Assembly: GCF_000732605.1 (NCBI RefSeq)
Contig: NZ_JPME01000026.1
Coordinates: 1-64,000, forward strand
DNA from: Lacrimispora celerecrescens
GTDB taxonomy: Bacteria; Bacillota; Clostridia; Lachnospirales; Lachnospiraceae
Length of the DNA stretch: 64,000 bases
Direction: 5' to 3'
Shown here piece by piece: positions 1 through 7,873 of this stretch (within the stretch, counting starts at the first letter, position 1; every line of letters begins with the position of its first letter). The notes beneath the pieces are model-generated. The model saw only the letters and a list, made by a program, of their open reading frames with translations. It made no database searches and was not told the origin of the DNA. Position numbers and translations under genes: made by a program.

Positions 1-2
1 CA

Positions 3-803
3 CAAGGAGTCACAGGGCCAACCGGCCCGCAAGGGGATATAGGCCCAACGGGTCCACAGGGAATTACAGGCCCACAAGGAGATATTGGTCCAACTGGCCC
101 GCAAGGAGATACCGGTCCAACCGGCCCGCAAGGGATAACCGGTCCAACCGGCCCACAAGGAGTCACAGGACCAACCGGTCCACAGGGGGAAACCGGTCCT
201 ACCGGCCCGCAAGGAGATACAGGCCCAACGGGTCTACAAGGGATAACGGGTCCAACAGGCCCACAGGGAATCACAGGACCAACCGGTCCGCAAGGAATCG
301 CCGGTCCAACCGGCCCGCAAGGAGATACAGGTCCAACGGGTCCACAAGGTATAACGGGTCCAACCGGTCCGCAAGGATTCACAGGCCCAACAGGTCCACA
401 AGGAGCCACCGGTCCAACAGGCCCGCAAGGAGTCACAGGGCCAACCGGCCTGCAAGGAATAACGGGTCCGACGGGTCCACAGGGGGATACAGGACCAACG
501 GGTCCACAAGGAATAACGGGTCCAACAGGCCCACAGGGAATCACAGGCCCAACAGGTCCACAAGGAGCCACCGGTCCAACAGGCCCGCAAGGAGTCACAG
601 GCCCAACAGGTCCACAAGGAGCCACAGGTCCAACAGGCCCACAGGGAGAGGTAGGTCCAACAGGCCCGCAAGGAGCCACCGGTCCAACCGGCCCGCAAGG
701 AGCCACCGGCCCAACAGGCCCGCAAGGAATAACCGGCCCAACCGGCCCACAAGGAGTCACCGGCCCAACCGGCCCACAAGGAGCTACCGGACCAACCGGC
801 CCG
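3..803 (+). repeat. 27-bp tandem repeat encoding GPTGPQGxT collagen-like units
   Basis: The stretch reads in frame as about 30 copies of a nine-residue unit G-P-T-G-P-Q-G-x-T, with x mostly I, V, D, A or E. One unit near position 66 lacks the GPT triplet, and two units carry GLQ instead of GPQ (near 235 and 450). Synonymous variation between copies (ggc/ggt, cca/ccg, aca/acc/acg) shows the array is not a recent perfect amplification. It starts before the window, so the copy number is a minimum. Confidence 0.95.
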
Positions 804-1289
804 AACTTTGCTACAAATGGCTTTTCCGCGTTCGTGTCTTCCCTGTCAGTATCAACGGATACACAAATAGCAAACTGGACAACATCCGCTCCTTATTATG
901 GAAATGCAAATTTTAATGCTACAACAGGTAACTTTACGGTATCTACGACAGGAAGATACTCTATAAAGGCAACTATTAACTACTCCACAACGGCATCAAT
1001 AACGGGTTCTATAGGTAACACGGTTAATCCGTCCTTTGCAGTTTCAAGGACATCACCTACAACTACTACGATCGTGAGCGGGCTATTCCCGATTTTAAAT
1101 GTTAACGTGACTCTCCTGACGTTAAGGGCCATATTGGGTAATGGAACGGTTACTCTGGCTTGCGATGCAGCATTGAACAGTGGTGATGTTATTGGTTTGT
1201 TTTATGTATCAAGCGGTTTAACCTTAAATCTCAATCTGGGAGGTGCTAATACTGGAGGAATCATATGGTCTGTTTACCAGATTGCTTAG
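3..1289 (+). CDS. Collagen-like repeat protein, BclA-type (5' end outside window)
   Basis: The open frame is continuous from the first base to the stop at 1287-1289, so this is the 3' part of a longer gene. The visible protein has about 266 residues of Gly-x-y triplets, which should form a collagen-like triple helix, then a non-repeat C-terminal domain of about 160 residues rich in T, S, N and V. That domain begins at [13 protein letters not shown] and looks like the jelly-roll (C1q/TNF-like) trimerising head of BclA-type exosporium glycoproteins. The Thr-rich repeats would be suitable sites for O-glycosylation. In spore-forming Firmicutes such proteins usually form surface filaments on spores; an adhesin is the alternative. 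The N-terminal targeting region is outside the window, so location is inferred. A short GTG-started reading from 834 is only the tail of this frame. Confidence 0.85.
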   Translation, partial: QGVTGPTGPQGDIGPTGPQGITGPQGDIGPTGPQGDTGPTGPQGITGPTGPQGVTGPTGPQGETGPTGPQGDTGPTGLQGITGPTGPQGITGPTGPQGIAGPTGPQGDTGPTGPQGITGPTGPQGFTGPTGPQGATGPTGPQGVTGPTGLQGITGPTGPQGDTGPTGPQGITGPTGPQGITGPTGPQGATGPTGPQGVTGPTGPQGATGPTGPQGEVGPTGPQGATGPTGPQGATGPTGPQGITGPTGPQGVTGPTGPQGATGPTGPNFATNGFSAFVSSLSVSTDTQIANWTTSAPYYGNANFNATTGNFTVSTTGRYSIKATINYSTTASITGSIGNTVNPSFAVSRTSPTTTTIVSGLFPILNVNVTLLTLRAILGNGTVTLACDAALNSGDVIGLFYVSSGLTLNLNLGGANTGGIIWSVYQIA

Positions 1290-1326
1290 CAAATAGAATG
1301 GCAATCTCCCATTTAATTATTTAATA

Positions 1327-1394
1327 AAGTTATCTCGAAGTTTAGCCAAATGCTTTATGTAATGAAAGAATACGCAAAAACTTCGGGATAACTT
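1327..1394 (+). terminator. Long stem-loop downstream of collagen-like gene
   Basis: Arms at 1327-1343 and 1378-1394 pair over 17 positions with one G-T wobble, closing a 34-nt loop. The following bases (tgttttgtg) are only mildly T-rich. This may be the transcription end for the collagen-like gene or an mRNA-stabilising hairpin. The rest of 1290-1620 holds only an AT-rich stretch and the promoter described at 1511. Confidence 0.45.
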
Positions 1395-1510
1395 GTTTTG
1401 TGTAAATTCTTCAATTTTCATATTAGAAAATGTAATCTTGAATAGTACAGTTAAAGCTTTAGAAACAAAAAGTATAAAAATATAGTATAATAAAATAGGT
1501 GGTTTTAGAT

Positions 1511-1539
1511 TCGACTTTGGGTTACAGTACGAATATAAT
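1511..1539 (+). promoter_or_regulatory. Putative sigma-A promoter of the AraC-family gene
   Basis: TCGACT (1511-1516) is separated by 17 bp from a perfect TATAAT (1534-1539), about 95 bp before the regulator start. The -35 matches TTGACA at 4 of 6 positions. A second AT-rich -10-like sequence lies near 1482-1493. Confidence 0.45.
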
Positions 1540-1632
1540 TTTTTTCGGAGTTTTCAGCAAGTAAAATCAAGCAATGCAGGTTCCATTACTCTATAATGAC
1601 TATAGGGTGGTTGAAACGAGGTGAGCAGACAA

Positions 1633-2601
1633 ATGTACGAGTGGCAGAAGCAAATTCAAATAGTTGTTGATGAAATTGACAAATGTATTAAAAATTACAA
1701 TGATGAAGCCTTGACACTACGCTTTCTTTCTCGCAGATTGGGTTATTCTGAATTTTATACGACGAGAAAATTCAAAGAAATATCGGGTATGCAATTTAGG
1801 GATTATCTGAGGCATAGAAAATTAGCCTTTGCACTAAAAGAGGTTCGGGATAGTGAAAAAAGTATTTTGGATATTGCTTTTGATTATGGTTTTTCATCAC
1901 ATGAAGCTTTTACCAGAGCTTTCAAAGGAACATATGGCGTAACTCCAAGTGAATACCGAAAAAGGCCTAAACCTGTCGTTCTTCGTACAAAAATAAACCC
2001 TTTCGACCGCTACTTTTTAGGATTTGGAGAGATTGGCATGATGAAATCTACAGATGATGTTAAAATTTATTTTGTAACCATACCCGCACACAAATTTTTG
2101 CACATTAAAAACTATGAGAGTAATGGGTATTGGGATTTTTGGCAGAAGCAAAGTCTTATTCCGGGACAGGATTGCGAAACAATCTGCGGTTTACTCGATA
2201 GTATCAAGGGCAAATTGGATGACGATGGTGGGAGCGAATCGAACAGCGGCAGCGGTCAGATCATGGCATACATTAATGACCCGGACGGCAGACTCTGTGA
2301 TTGGAGAATTCCACGTACAGAGTGTTATGGAGTACGCCTACCTTTTGATTATGAAGGCGAAGTACCACCACAAATGCTTATGATTGATGTTCCCGAAGCC
2401 GAATATATAGTTTTTGAACATGGGCCATTCGATTATGAACAGGAAAATCGTAGTGTAGAGGAAAAGATTGAAAAGGTAATGGCAACATTTGATTTTGAAG
2501 GCACAGGTTATTGCTTTGATACTTCACCTGGTAGAATGATTTACTTTTATCATAATCCGGAGCAGTTCTGGAAGTATATTAGGCCGGTACGGAAATTATA
2601 A
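1633..2601 (+). CDS. AraC-family transcriptional regulator with GyrI-like effector domain
   Basis: The 322-residue protein opens with a double helix-turn-helix AraC/XylS DNA-binding domain (about residues 10-110). Its second helix-turn-helix has the expected ILDIAFDYGFSSHEAFTRAF pattern and the PSEYRK ending. Residues about 125-320 look like a GyrI/SOUL-type small-molecule domain (FGEIGMM, VPEAEYIVFEHGPF). Such regulators typically bind amphipathic ligands and control transport or drug-response genes. The reading frame could start at a GTG at 1621. The ATG at 1633 is preferred because AGGTGA at 1619-1624 is then well spaced as a ribosome site. No target gene is adjacent in the same direction except kduI, 295 bp downstream, and I see no basis to link them. 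Confidence 0.85.
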   Translation: MYEWQKQIQIVVDEIDKCIKNYNDEALTLRFLSRRLGYSEFYTTRKFKEISGMQFRDYLRHRKLAFALKEVRDSEKSILDIAFDYGFSSHEAFTRAFKGTYGVTPSEYRKRPKPVVLRTKINPFDRYFLGFGEIGMMKSTDDVKIYFVTIPAHKFLHIKNYESNGYWDFWQKQSLIPGQDCETICGLLDSIKGKLDDDGGSESNSGSGQIMAYINDPDGRLCDWRIPRTECYGVRLPFDYEGEVPPQMLMIDVPEAEYIVFEHGPFDYEQENRSVEEKIEKVMATFDFEGTGYCFDTSPGRMIYFYHNPEQFWKYIRPVRKL

Positions 2602-2896
2602 TTAATTTATTTACAGGCTTCCAACCATCATCAGTCAGGTGGATAAGGTTCGTAAATCCGTCAACCTGTATTTGCTGCTGCCGAAATGCATCTAGTTGAG
2701 TGTAGCACACTTGATATAGTTACAAATATTTCCGAAAAACATTTTACTAACTATCGTTCATTTTTTAGGCTATAAACAGGATTTTATGTTCTTTTTGACG
2801 ATTTATCCAAGAAGATATTGAATTAAAAATCTCCTTATGATACGATGAAGCTGGTCAGTTATTTCTAAATTAATTATATAAGGAGGTTTTTTATAA

Positions 2897-3739
2897 ATGG
2901 ATATCCGCTATTCAGCAAACCAGAAAGATTTCAAACGTTACACAACAGAAGAAACCAGAAATGAGTTTTTAATTGAAAATTTATACGTTGCCAATGAGGT
3001 AGTTGCAGTATATTCTCACGTAGACCGTATGGTAACTTTAGGCTGTATGCCAACAACAGAGACAGTTTCCATTGACAAGGGCATTGATATTTGGAAAAAT
3101 TTCGGTACAAGCTATTTCCTTGAGAGACGTGAGGTTGGTATCTTCAACATTGGCGGTGCAGGAAAGATCGTTGCTGATGGGGAAGAATTTAAGATGGGAT
3201 ATAAGGACTGCTTATATATTACCAAGGGAACAAAGGAAGTGACTTTCTCCAGCGAGGATGGATCCAATCCTGCTAAATTCTACATGGTGAGTGCTCCGGC
3301 TCATAAGGCTTGCAAGACCACCTTTATTCCTATTGAAAAGGCAGCTAAGAAGCCTTTGGGCGCTATGGAAACATCCAACAAGCGTGTGATCAATCAGTTT
3401 ATTCATCCGGACGTACTGGAGACCTGCCAGCTGTCTATGGGTATGACTGTTCTGGATCCGGGCAGCGTTTGGAACACCATGCCTTCTCATACCCATGAAA
3501 GACGTATGGAGATTTACATGTATTTCGAAATTCCGGAGAACAATGTAGTATTCCATATGATGGGCGAAGGCAATGAGACAAGACACATCGTTATGCAGAA
3601 TGAGCAGGCTGTAATCAGCCCATCCTGGAGCATCCATTCCGGTGCAGGTACCAGCAACTATACCTTCATCTGGGCAATGGGTGGAGAAAACCAGGCATTT
3701 GATGATATGGATACCATTCCTACAACAGAATTAAGATAG
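2897..3739 (+). CDS. kduI: 5-keto-4-deoxyuronate isomerase (4-deoxy-L-threo-5-hexosulose-uronate ketol-isomerase)
   Basis: This 280-residue protein has the normal KduI length and is recognisable throughout. KduI is a cytosolic cupin that converts 5-keto-4-deoxyuronate to 2,5-diketo-3-deoxygluconate in breakdown of pectin- or glycosaminoglycan-derived unsaturated uronates. The metal site is visible as H198 and H200 in PSHTHERRME, E205, and H247 in SIHSG. A strong AAGGAGG site lies 10 bases before the ATG. It is a single-gene unit here: kduD and other uronate genes are not in the window, and a good terminator follows directly. The 295-bp stretch upstream (2602-2896) has no gene I can support. 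Confidence 0.95.
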   Translation: MDIRYSANQKDFKRYTTEETRNEFLIENLYVANEVVAVYSHVDRMVTLGCMPTTETVSIDKGIDIWKNFGTSYFLERREVGIFNIGGAGKIVADGEEFKMGYKDCLYITKGTKEVTFSSEDGSNPAKFYMVSAPAHKACKTTFIPIEKAAKKPLGAMETSNKRVINQFIHPDVLETCQLSMGMTVLDPGSVWNTMPSHTHERRMEIYMYFEIPENNVVFHMMGEGNETRHIVMQNEQAVISPSWSIHSGAGTSNYTFIWAMGGENQAFDDMDTIPTTELR

Positions 3740-3754
3740 TTTTTTATTTATGAT

Positions 3755-3790
3755 AAGGCAGATGCACTCATTCCAGTGCATCTGCCTTTT
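3755..3790 (+). terminator. Rho-independent terminator of kduI
   Basis: A perfect 14-bp stem (AAGGCAGATGCACT and its complement) closes a 6-base loop and ends in TTTT, 15 bp after the kduI stop. Confidence 0.9.
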
Positions 3791-3862
3791 GCTTTCCTGA
3801 ATCGGAATATCATTTCAAGGTCAGGGGAATAATCTGGTGATCAGCTATTTCTTTTCGAATCG

Positions 3863-3912
3863 TGTGAAATCTCTGTGAAAATGTAGAAATTCGCTTTTTC
3901 ATTTGATACAAT
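3863..3912 (+). promoter_or_regulatory. Promoter with 11-bp-spaced direct repeats before the two-component operon
   Basis: TGTGAAA occurs at 3863-3869 and again at 3874-3880, exactly 11 bp apart and just upstream of a likely promoter, TAGAAA (3884-3889) N17 TACAAT (3907-3912). Tandem half-sites with an 11-bp period next to the -35 are the usual binding arrangement of OmpR/PhoB-type regulators. The adjacent regulator therefore probably controls its own operon. Confidence 0.5.
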
Positions 3913-3963
3913 AACACTAATAAATACTTGTGAATTAAAGGATCTGATTTCAGGAGGTTATAT

Positions 3964-4635
3964 ATGGAACAGTTAAAGATATTAGTAGTGGATGATGAAA
4001 CAAGAATGAGAAAACTGGTAAAGGATTTTTTGAGTGTAAAAGGTTTTTCAGTGGTTGAGGCTTCCAACGGTGAAGAAGCAGTGGATGTCTTTTTTGAGCA
4101 AAAGGATATTGTGCTTATTATTCTAGACGTGATGATGCCTAAAATGGATGGCTGGGAGACCTGCAAAACAATTCGTAAATATTCTCAGGTTCCCATCATC
4201 ATGCTGACTGCCAGAAGTGAAGAACGTGACGAGCTCCAGGGCTTTGATCTGGGAGTAGATGAATACATTTCAAAACCCTTCAGCCCTAAGATTCTGGTAG
4301 CTCGTGTGGAGGCCATATTAAGACGCAGCAATGCCGTTCCTGCAGATGCAGTAGAAATAGGGGGAATCTGCATTGACAAAGCGGCCCATCAGGTCACCAT
4401 TGACGGTAAAGACATTGATCTAAGTTACAAGGAGTTTGAGCTTTTGGCTTATTTTCTGGAAAATCAGGGAATTGCTCTGTCAAGGGAAAAGATACTAAAC
4501 AATGTCTGGAACTATGATTACTTCGGAGATGCCCGGACCATAGATACCCATGTGAAAAAGTTGAGAAACAAGATGGGAGATAAGGGAGATTATATAAAGA
4601 CCATATGGGGAATGGGATATAAATTCGAAGTATAA
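3964..4635 (+). CDS. OmpR/PhoB-family response regulator
   Basis: The 223-residue protein has a receiver domain (residues 1-115) with acidic D10/D11, phospho-acceptor D55 in ILDVMMPKMDG, T82 and K104. A winged-helix Trans_reg_C domain follows (about 125-222) with the EFELLAYF and TIDTHVKKLRNKMG motifs. It should bind DNA as a dimer when phosphorylated by the kinase encoded 27 bp downstream. CAGGAGG precedes the ATG. Direct repeats in its own promoter suggest autoregulation. The stimulus and regulon are unknown; clostridial homologues are often tied to envelope stress or antibiotic resistance. Confidence 0.93.
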   Translation: MEQLKILVVDDETRMRKLVKDFLSVKGFSVVEASNGEEAVDVFFEQKDIVLIILDVMMPKMDGWETCKTIRKYSQVPIIMLTARSEERDELQGFDLGVDEYISKPFSPKILVARVEAILRRSNAVPADAVEIGGICIDKAAHQVTIDGKDIDLSYKEFELLAYFLENQGIALSREKILNNVWNYDYFGDARTIDTHVKKLRNKMGDKGDYIKTIWGMGYKFEV

Positions 4636-4662
4636 GGAAAGGATACCATTAGAGGTGAATAC

Positions 4663-6201
4663 ATGAAGCAATCCATCAGGGCGCGTTTTGCTATAATTTT
4701 TGTATGTTTGATGGCCTTGGTCCTAATATCTACATGGTTTGTAAATAACTGTTTTCTGGAGAGCTTTTACACCAGCGATAAAGTTCACACTCTGGAGAGA
4801 GCCTATACGCAGATCGATAAGTTAGTAGCACAGGCGAATGAGAGCGGGAAAGGGATCATTGATTATTACAAGGATTCCTATGACCCGGATTTTAAAAATG
4901 AAGGTCCGGCTCAGAAGCTGTTCCGTACCATGGGAGAAAAATATAATCTGATGGTGGTGTTAATCGACAGCAGCACAGATGAAGCCCTCATGTTCACAAA
5001 CGGGGATCAGCTGTTTTTGAAGAACAGGGTCGAGGCGTATATATTTGGAAAGAACGTGCCGGAAGCCAGTATTTTAAAAAAGCACGACAATTACATTGTG
5101 CAGAAGACATATGACAGGCGTTCGGATTCTAATTATTTGGAAAGCTGGGGATATTTTTCTGATAATAAAACTATTTTCCTCATATCCGTCCCTCTTGCCA
5201 GTATTACGGAAAGTGTGGATCTGGCGAACCGGTTTCTAGCTTATGTAGGGGTGGTAGCTCTGCTCATAGGAAGCATAGTTATATATTTTACAACAAAAAG
5301 AATTACTTCTCCTATCCTACAGCTTGCCAACTTGTCTGAAAAGATGTCGGCGCTGGACTTTGATGCCAAATACACCGGAAAAGAGGAAGATGAAATCGGA
5401 GTACTTGGAAACAGTATGAACCAACTGTCCAACACCTTAAAGGATACCATCGGGCAGTTGCGGGCTGCCAACGAAAAGCTGCAGAAGGATATTGATGAAA
5501 AGATAAAAATTGATGATATGCGAAAGGATTTTATTGCCAATGTATCCCACGAATTAAAGACACCCATTGCACTCATCCAAGGATATGCAGAGGGCCTTAC
5601 GGAGGGAATGGCGGAGGATCCGGACAGCAGAGATTATTACTGTGGGGTCATCATGGATGAGGCAGGTAAAATGAATACCATGGTTCGCCAGCTCCTTAAT
5701 CTTACTGCCATTGAATTTGGCAATGACAGCATTCAGTTGGAACGCTTTGATCTGACAGAGTTGATACGCGGCGTTATTAACTCGGCAGGGATTCTGATCC
5801 AACAGAAAGGGGCAGAGGTAAAACTAGAGGATTGCGGTCCGATTTATGTATCTGCTGATGAATTTAAAATAGAAGAAGTCATTACAAACTACTTAAATAA
5901 TGCGCTGAACCATTTGGAAGGAGAGCGTAAGATCGTATTTACGGCAGAGGAGAATGGAGGGGAAGCCCTTGTAACCGTATTTAACACTGGTCAGAATATT
6001 CCGGATGAGGACTTACCAAATATTTGGACCAAGTTTTTTAAAGTGGATAAGGCACATACCAGGGGTTATGGGGGGAGCGGTATTGGCCTTTCCATTGTAA
6101 AGGCTATTATGGATTCCCACAATAAGTCATGTGGAGTTCGGAATGTGAAGGGTGGCGTGGAATTTTGGTTTACTTTGGATTGTTATAAAGAAAATTCGTA
6201 G
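4663..6201 (+). CDS. Membrane sensor histidine kinase
   Basis: The 512-residue kinase has a transmembrane segment at about 9-28, an extracellular sensor of about 160 residues, and a second transmembrane segment at about 191-210. A HAMP linker, a HisKA domain with H296 in ANVSHELKTPIAL, and a HATPase_c domain with N-box residues near 409-413 (ITNYLNNALNH) and the GGSGIGLSIVK loop (about 470-480) follow. The G1 box is the atypical FNTGQNI (about 440-446) rather than DNG. It should autophosphorylate and pass phosphate to D55 of the regulator encoded just upstream. The two form one operon. Confidence 0.93.
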   Translation: MKQSIRARFAIIFVCLMALVLISTWFVNNCFLESFYTSDKVHTLERAYTQIDKLVAQANESGKGIIDYYKDSYDPDFKNEGPAQKLFRTMGEKYNLMVVLIDSSTDEALMFTNGDQLFLKNRVEAYIFGKNVPEASILKKHDNYIVQKTYDRRSDSNYLESWGYFSDNKTIFLISVPLASITESVDLANRFLAYVGVVALLIGSIVIYFTTKRITSPILQLANLSEKMSALDFDAKYTGKEEDEIGVLGNSMNQLSNTLKDTIGQLRAANEKLQKDIDEKIKIDDMRKDFIANVSHELKTPIALIQGYAEGLTEGMAEDPDSRDYYCGVIMDEAGKMNTMVRQLLNLTAIEFGNDSIQLERFDLTELIRGVINSAGILIQQKGAEVKLEDCGPIYVSADEFKIEEVITNYLNNALNHLEGERKIVFTAEENGGEALVTVFNTGQNIPDEDLPNIWTKFFKVDKAHTRGYGGSGIGLSIVKAIMDSHNKSCGVRNVKGGVEFWFTLDCYKENS

Positions 6202-6205
6202 TTTG

Positions 6206-6233
6206 TTATCTAAGAGAGGAATATTGCCGATAT
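6206..6233 (+). promoter_or_regulatory. Sigma-D (sigma-28) promoter of yjfB-like gene
   Basis: TTAT (6206-6209), 16 bp, then GCCGATAT (6226-6233), a perfect sigma-28 -10 element, 63 bp before the small motility gene. The same TTAW/xxCGATAW layout recurs before six other genes in the window. Confidence 0.7.
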
Positions 6234-6295
6234 AATAAGAAGAAAGTAGACCAGGAATTACTAAAAGGTCATTCTTTGAAAGGAGAGTGAAAGGA

Positions 6296-6487
6296 ATGGA
6301 TATTGGTGCAATGAGCATGGAGATGAGTCTTGCAAGAGTACAACAGAGTGCAGGAATCAGCGTTGCCAAGAAAGCTATGGACTCTCAGGAAGTTGCAGCG
6401 GAGGGATTACTTAAGATGGCGGAGACGGCGATTCCCAGACAGATTCCAGAAAATGGGATCGGGTTGTTAGTGGATACTAGGGCTTAG
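6296..6487 (+). CDS. YjfB-family putative motility peptide
   Basis: The 63-residue protein begins MDIGAMSMEMSLARVQQ and resembles the short YjfB family, which is annotated as putative motility protein and is commonly found beside flagellin genes. No membrane segment or signal is visible, and the N-terminal half is helical. A frame from a GTG at 6287 exists, but the ATG at 6296 has the family N-terminus and an AAAGGAG site 10 bases upstream. Its own sigma-D promoter and terminator make it a single-gene late flagellar unit. Molecular function is unknown. Confidence 0.75.
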   Translation: MDIGAMSMEMSLARVQQSAGISVAKKAMDSQEVAAEGLLKMAETAIPRQIPENGIGLLVDTRA

Positions 6488-6491
6488 AGGG

Positions 6492-6524
6492 AAAACGGGG
6501 ATATGCGAATGCATATCCCCGTTT
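6492..6524 (+). terminator. Terminator after yjfB-like gene
   Basis: AAACGGGGATATGC and its exact complement flank a GAAT tetraloop. The trailing T-run is short (GTTTC). Confidence 0.7.
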
Positions 6525-6730
6525 CAATTATAAAGCTGTCATCATATTTACATCTAAGGTATCTATGAAATAAATTTGCCGGACAATAATTATATGGTTT
6601 TTTGTACAGGAGTATAAAAAAACAAAGACAGTCTCATATGCAAGACAGATGAAGATAGTACGTATATTTTTGGCTTTCGAGTATTGTTATAATAATAAAA
6701 TAAAATATTTTAAAATATTAAAAAAAAGAC

Positions 6731-6757
6731 TTATCTTTTATTCATATTGGTACGATA
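6731..6757 (+). promoter_or_regulatory. Probable sigma-D promoter of hag
   Basis: TTAT (6731-6734), 15 bp, then GTACGATA (6750-6757). The -10 matches the sigma-28 element at 5 of 8 positions but shares the CGATA core and spacing of the other sites here. It predicts a leader of about 205 nt before hag. Confidence 0.5.
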
Positions 6758-6843
6758 AAGTACATGAAAGGAAGTTATAAAGACATATATTCAAGTTCAT
6801 TTGAATGTTTACATACTTCCAGGAGATACATGTGTCAAAGTTT

Positions 6844-6917
6844 GGAATCATTCCTGCGGCTGGTACCCCGCAAGATTCCGCTGATATGATTTACTTATTT
6901 TCCTGATTCAGGAAAAT
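6844..6917 (+). promoter_or_regulatory. Structured part of the hag 5' leader
   Basis: Two stem-loops can be drawn. The first pairs GGAATC (6844-6849) with GATTCC (6874-6879) around an inner GCGG/CCGC stem. The second pairs ATTTTCCTG (6897-6905) with CAGGAAAAT (6909-6917) around a 3-base loop. They lie between the predicted hag start site and the CsrA-type hairpin. I could not match them to a known riboswitch. The remaining leader between 6525 and 6730 is AT-rich with nothing I recognise. Confidence 0.45.
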
Positions 6918-6927
6918 ACATCACACG

Positions 6928-6963
6928 GGGAAAAGGAATTCCCTGAAAACACATTCAAGGAGG
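6928..6963 (+). promoter_or_regulatory. CsrA-type binding region overlapping the hag ribosome site
   Basis: GGGAA (6928-6932) pairs with TTCCC (6939-6943) and displays the hexaloop AAGGAA, a textbook ANGGA in a hairpin loop. A second AAGGA lies in the AAGGAGG ribosome site (6957-6963), 8 bases from the ATG. The two-site arrangement is the one used by CsrA to block hag translation in Bacillus. csrA and its antagonist fliW are both encoded in this window. Confidence 0.65.
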
Positions 6964-6971
6964 AAATATTT

Positions 6972-7796
6972 ATGAGAATTCAACACAACATCGCAGCTTT
7001 AAATGCTCACAGACAGTTAGGTGGAAACAACGCAGCAGTAGGCAAGAGCCTTGAGAAATTATCTTCTGGTTACAGAGTTAACCGTGCAGGTGATGACGCT
7101 GCAGGTCTTGCTATTTCTGAGAAGATGAGAGCACAGATCACAAGCCTTGATACCGCTCAGAAGAATGCTAACGATGGTATTTCTTTAATCCAGACAGCAG
7201 AAGGTGCTCTGACAGAAGTTCACTCTATGTTAAATCGTATGGTGGAGCTGGCTATGCAGTCCTCTAATGGAATCTATGATGACACAACTGACCGTGCTAA
7301 TTTGGATGAAGAATTCCAGGCATTAAAGACAGAAATCGACCGTGTTGCAAGCACTACGGATTTCAACGGAACAAAACTTCTGGATGGTACCATGACAACT
7401 CTTACACTTCAGATTGGTGCAACTGCTGAAACTGATAACCGTCTGACAGTAGCAGTTAGTGATATGTCTGCAACTACTGGTCTTTCTCTTAAATCTGCTG
7501 CAGTTAGCGATGTAGCTACTGCTACAGCTGCTGTATCATCTGTAAAAGCTGCTATTAACGTAGTTTCATCTGCTCGTGGTAAACTTGGTGCACTTCAGAA
7601 TCGTCTGGAGCATACCATCAACAACCTGGGTGCAACTTCTGAGAACATGACAGCTGCAGAAAGCCGGATCCGTGACGTTGACATGGCAAAAGAGATGATG
7701 TCTTATACTAAGAATAATATTCTTGTTCAGGCTTCTCAGGCTATGCTTGCTCAGGCAAATCAGCTTCCTCAGGGCGTATTACAGCTGTTACAGTAA
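6972..7796 (+). CDS. hag: Flagellin
   Basis: This short flagellin of 274 residues starts MRIQHNIAALNAHRQ. It has conserved D0/D1 helices at both ends (about 1-140 and 190-274, ending VLQLLQ) joined by a small, Thr/Ala/Ser-rich central region. It is exported by the flagellar type III apparatus and polymerises into the filament. The Thr/Ser content of the middle region and two glycosyltransferase genes directly downstream suggest it is glycosylated. Translation is probably controlled by CsrA/FliW at the leader. The gene is a monocistronic unit with its own terminator. Confidence 0.97.
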   Translation: MRIQHNIAALNAHRQLGGNNAAVGKSLEKLSSGYRVNRAGDDAAGLAISEKMRAQITSLDTAQKNANDGISLIQTAEGALTEVHSMLNRMVELAMQSSNGIYDDTTDRANLDEEFQALKTEIDRVASTTDFNGTKLLDGTMTTLTLQIGATAETDNRLTVAVSDMSATTGLSLKSAAVSDVATATAAVSSVKAAINVVSSARGKLGALQNRLEHTINNLGATSENMTAAESRIRDVDMAKEMMSYTKNNILVQASQAMLAQANQLPQGVLQLLQ

Positions 7797-7817
7797 TTTT
7801 ATTAAATTTTGGTTTCC

Positions 7818-7854
7818 ATTCCCCCGGAAAGATGTTTTTCGGGGGAATATTTTA
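7818..7854 (+). terminator. Rho-independent terminator of hag
   Basis: ATTCCCCCG (7818-7826) pairs with CGGGGGAAT (7840-7848), extended by inner AAA/TTT pairs, followed by ATTTTAT. Confidence 0.85.
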
Positions 7855-7873
7855 TAAATCGGGAGGAACTTAT

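Noticed and set aside
234-779. Long minus-strand frame rich in W, C, S, L opposite the collagen repeat
   Set aside because: It is the mirror of a 27-bp repeat, has no plausible protein composition, and the plus strand encodes a clear collagen-like protein.
2114-2383. 89-codon plus-strand frame inside the AraC gene
   Set aside because: Fully inside a recognised gene in another frame, with no ribosome site.
2602-2896. Possible transposase remnant between the AraC gene and kduI
   Set aside because: No frame longer than a few dozen codons and no recognisable motif or terminal repeats.
3212-3637. 141-codon minus-strand frame opposite kduI
   Set aside because: Shadow of a fully conserved enzyme gene.
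6844-6917. Possible c-di-GMP riboswitch in the hag leader
   Set aside because: The conserved GEMM-I and GEMM-II motifs are not present; only generic stem-loops are seen.
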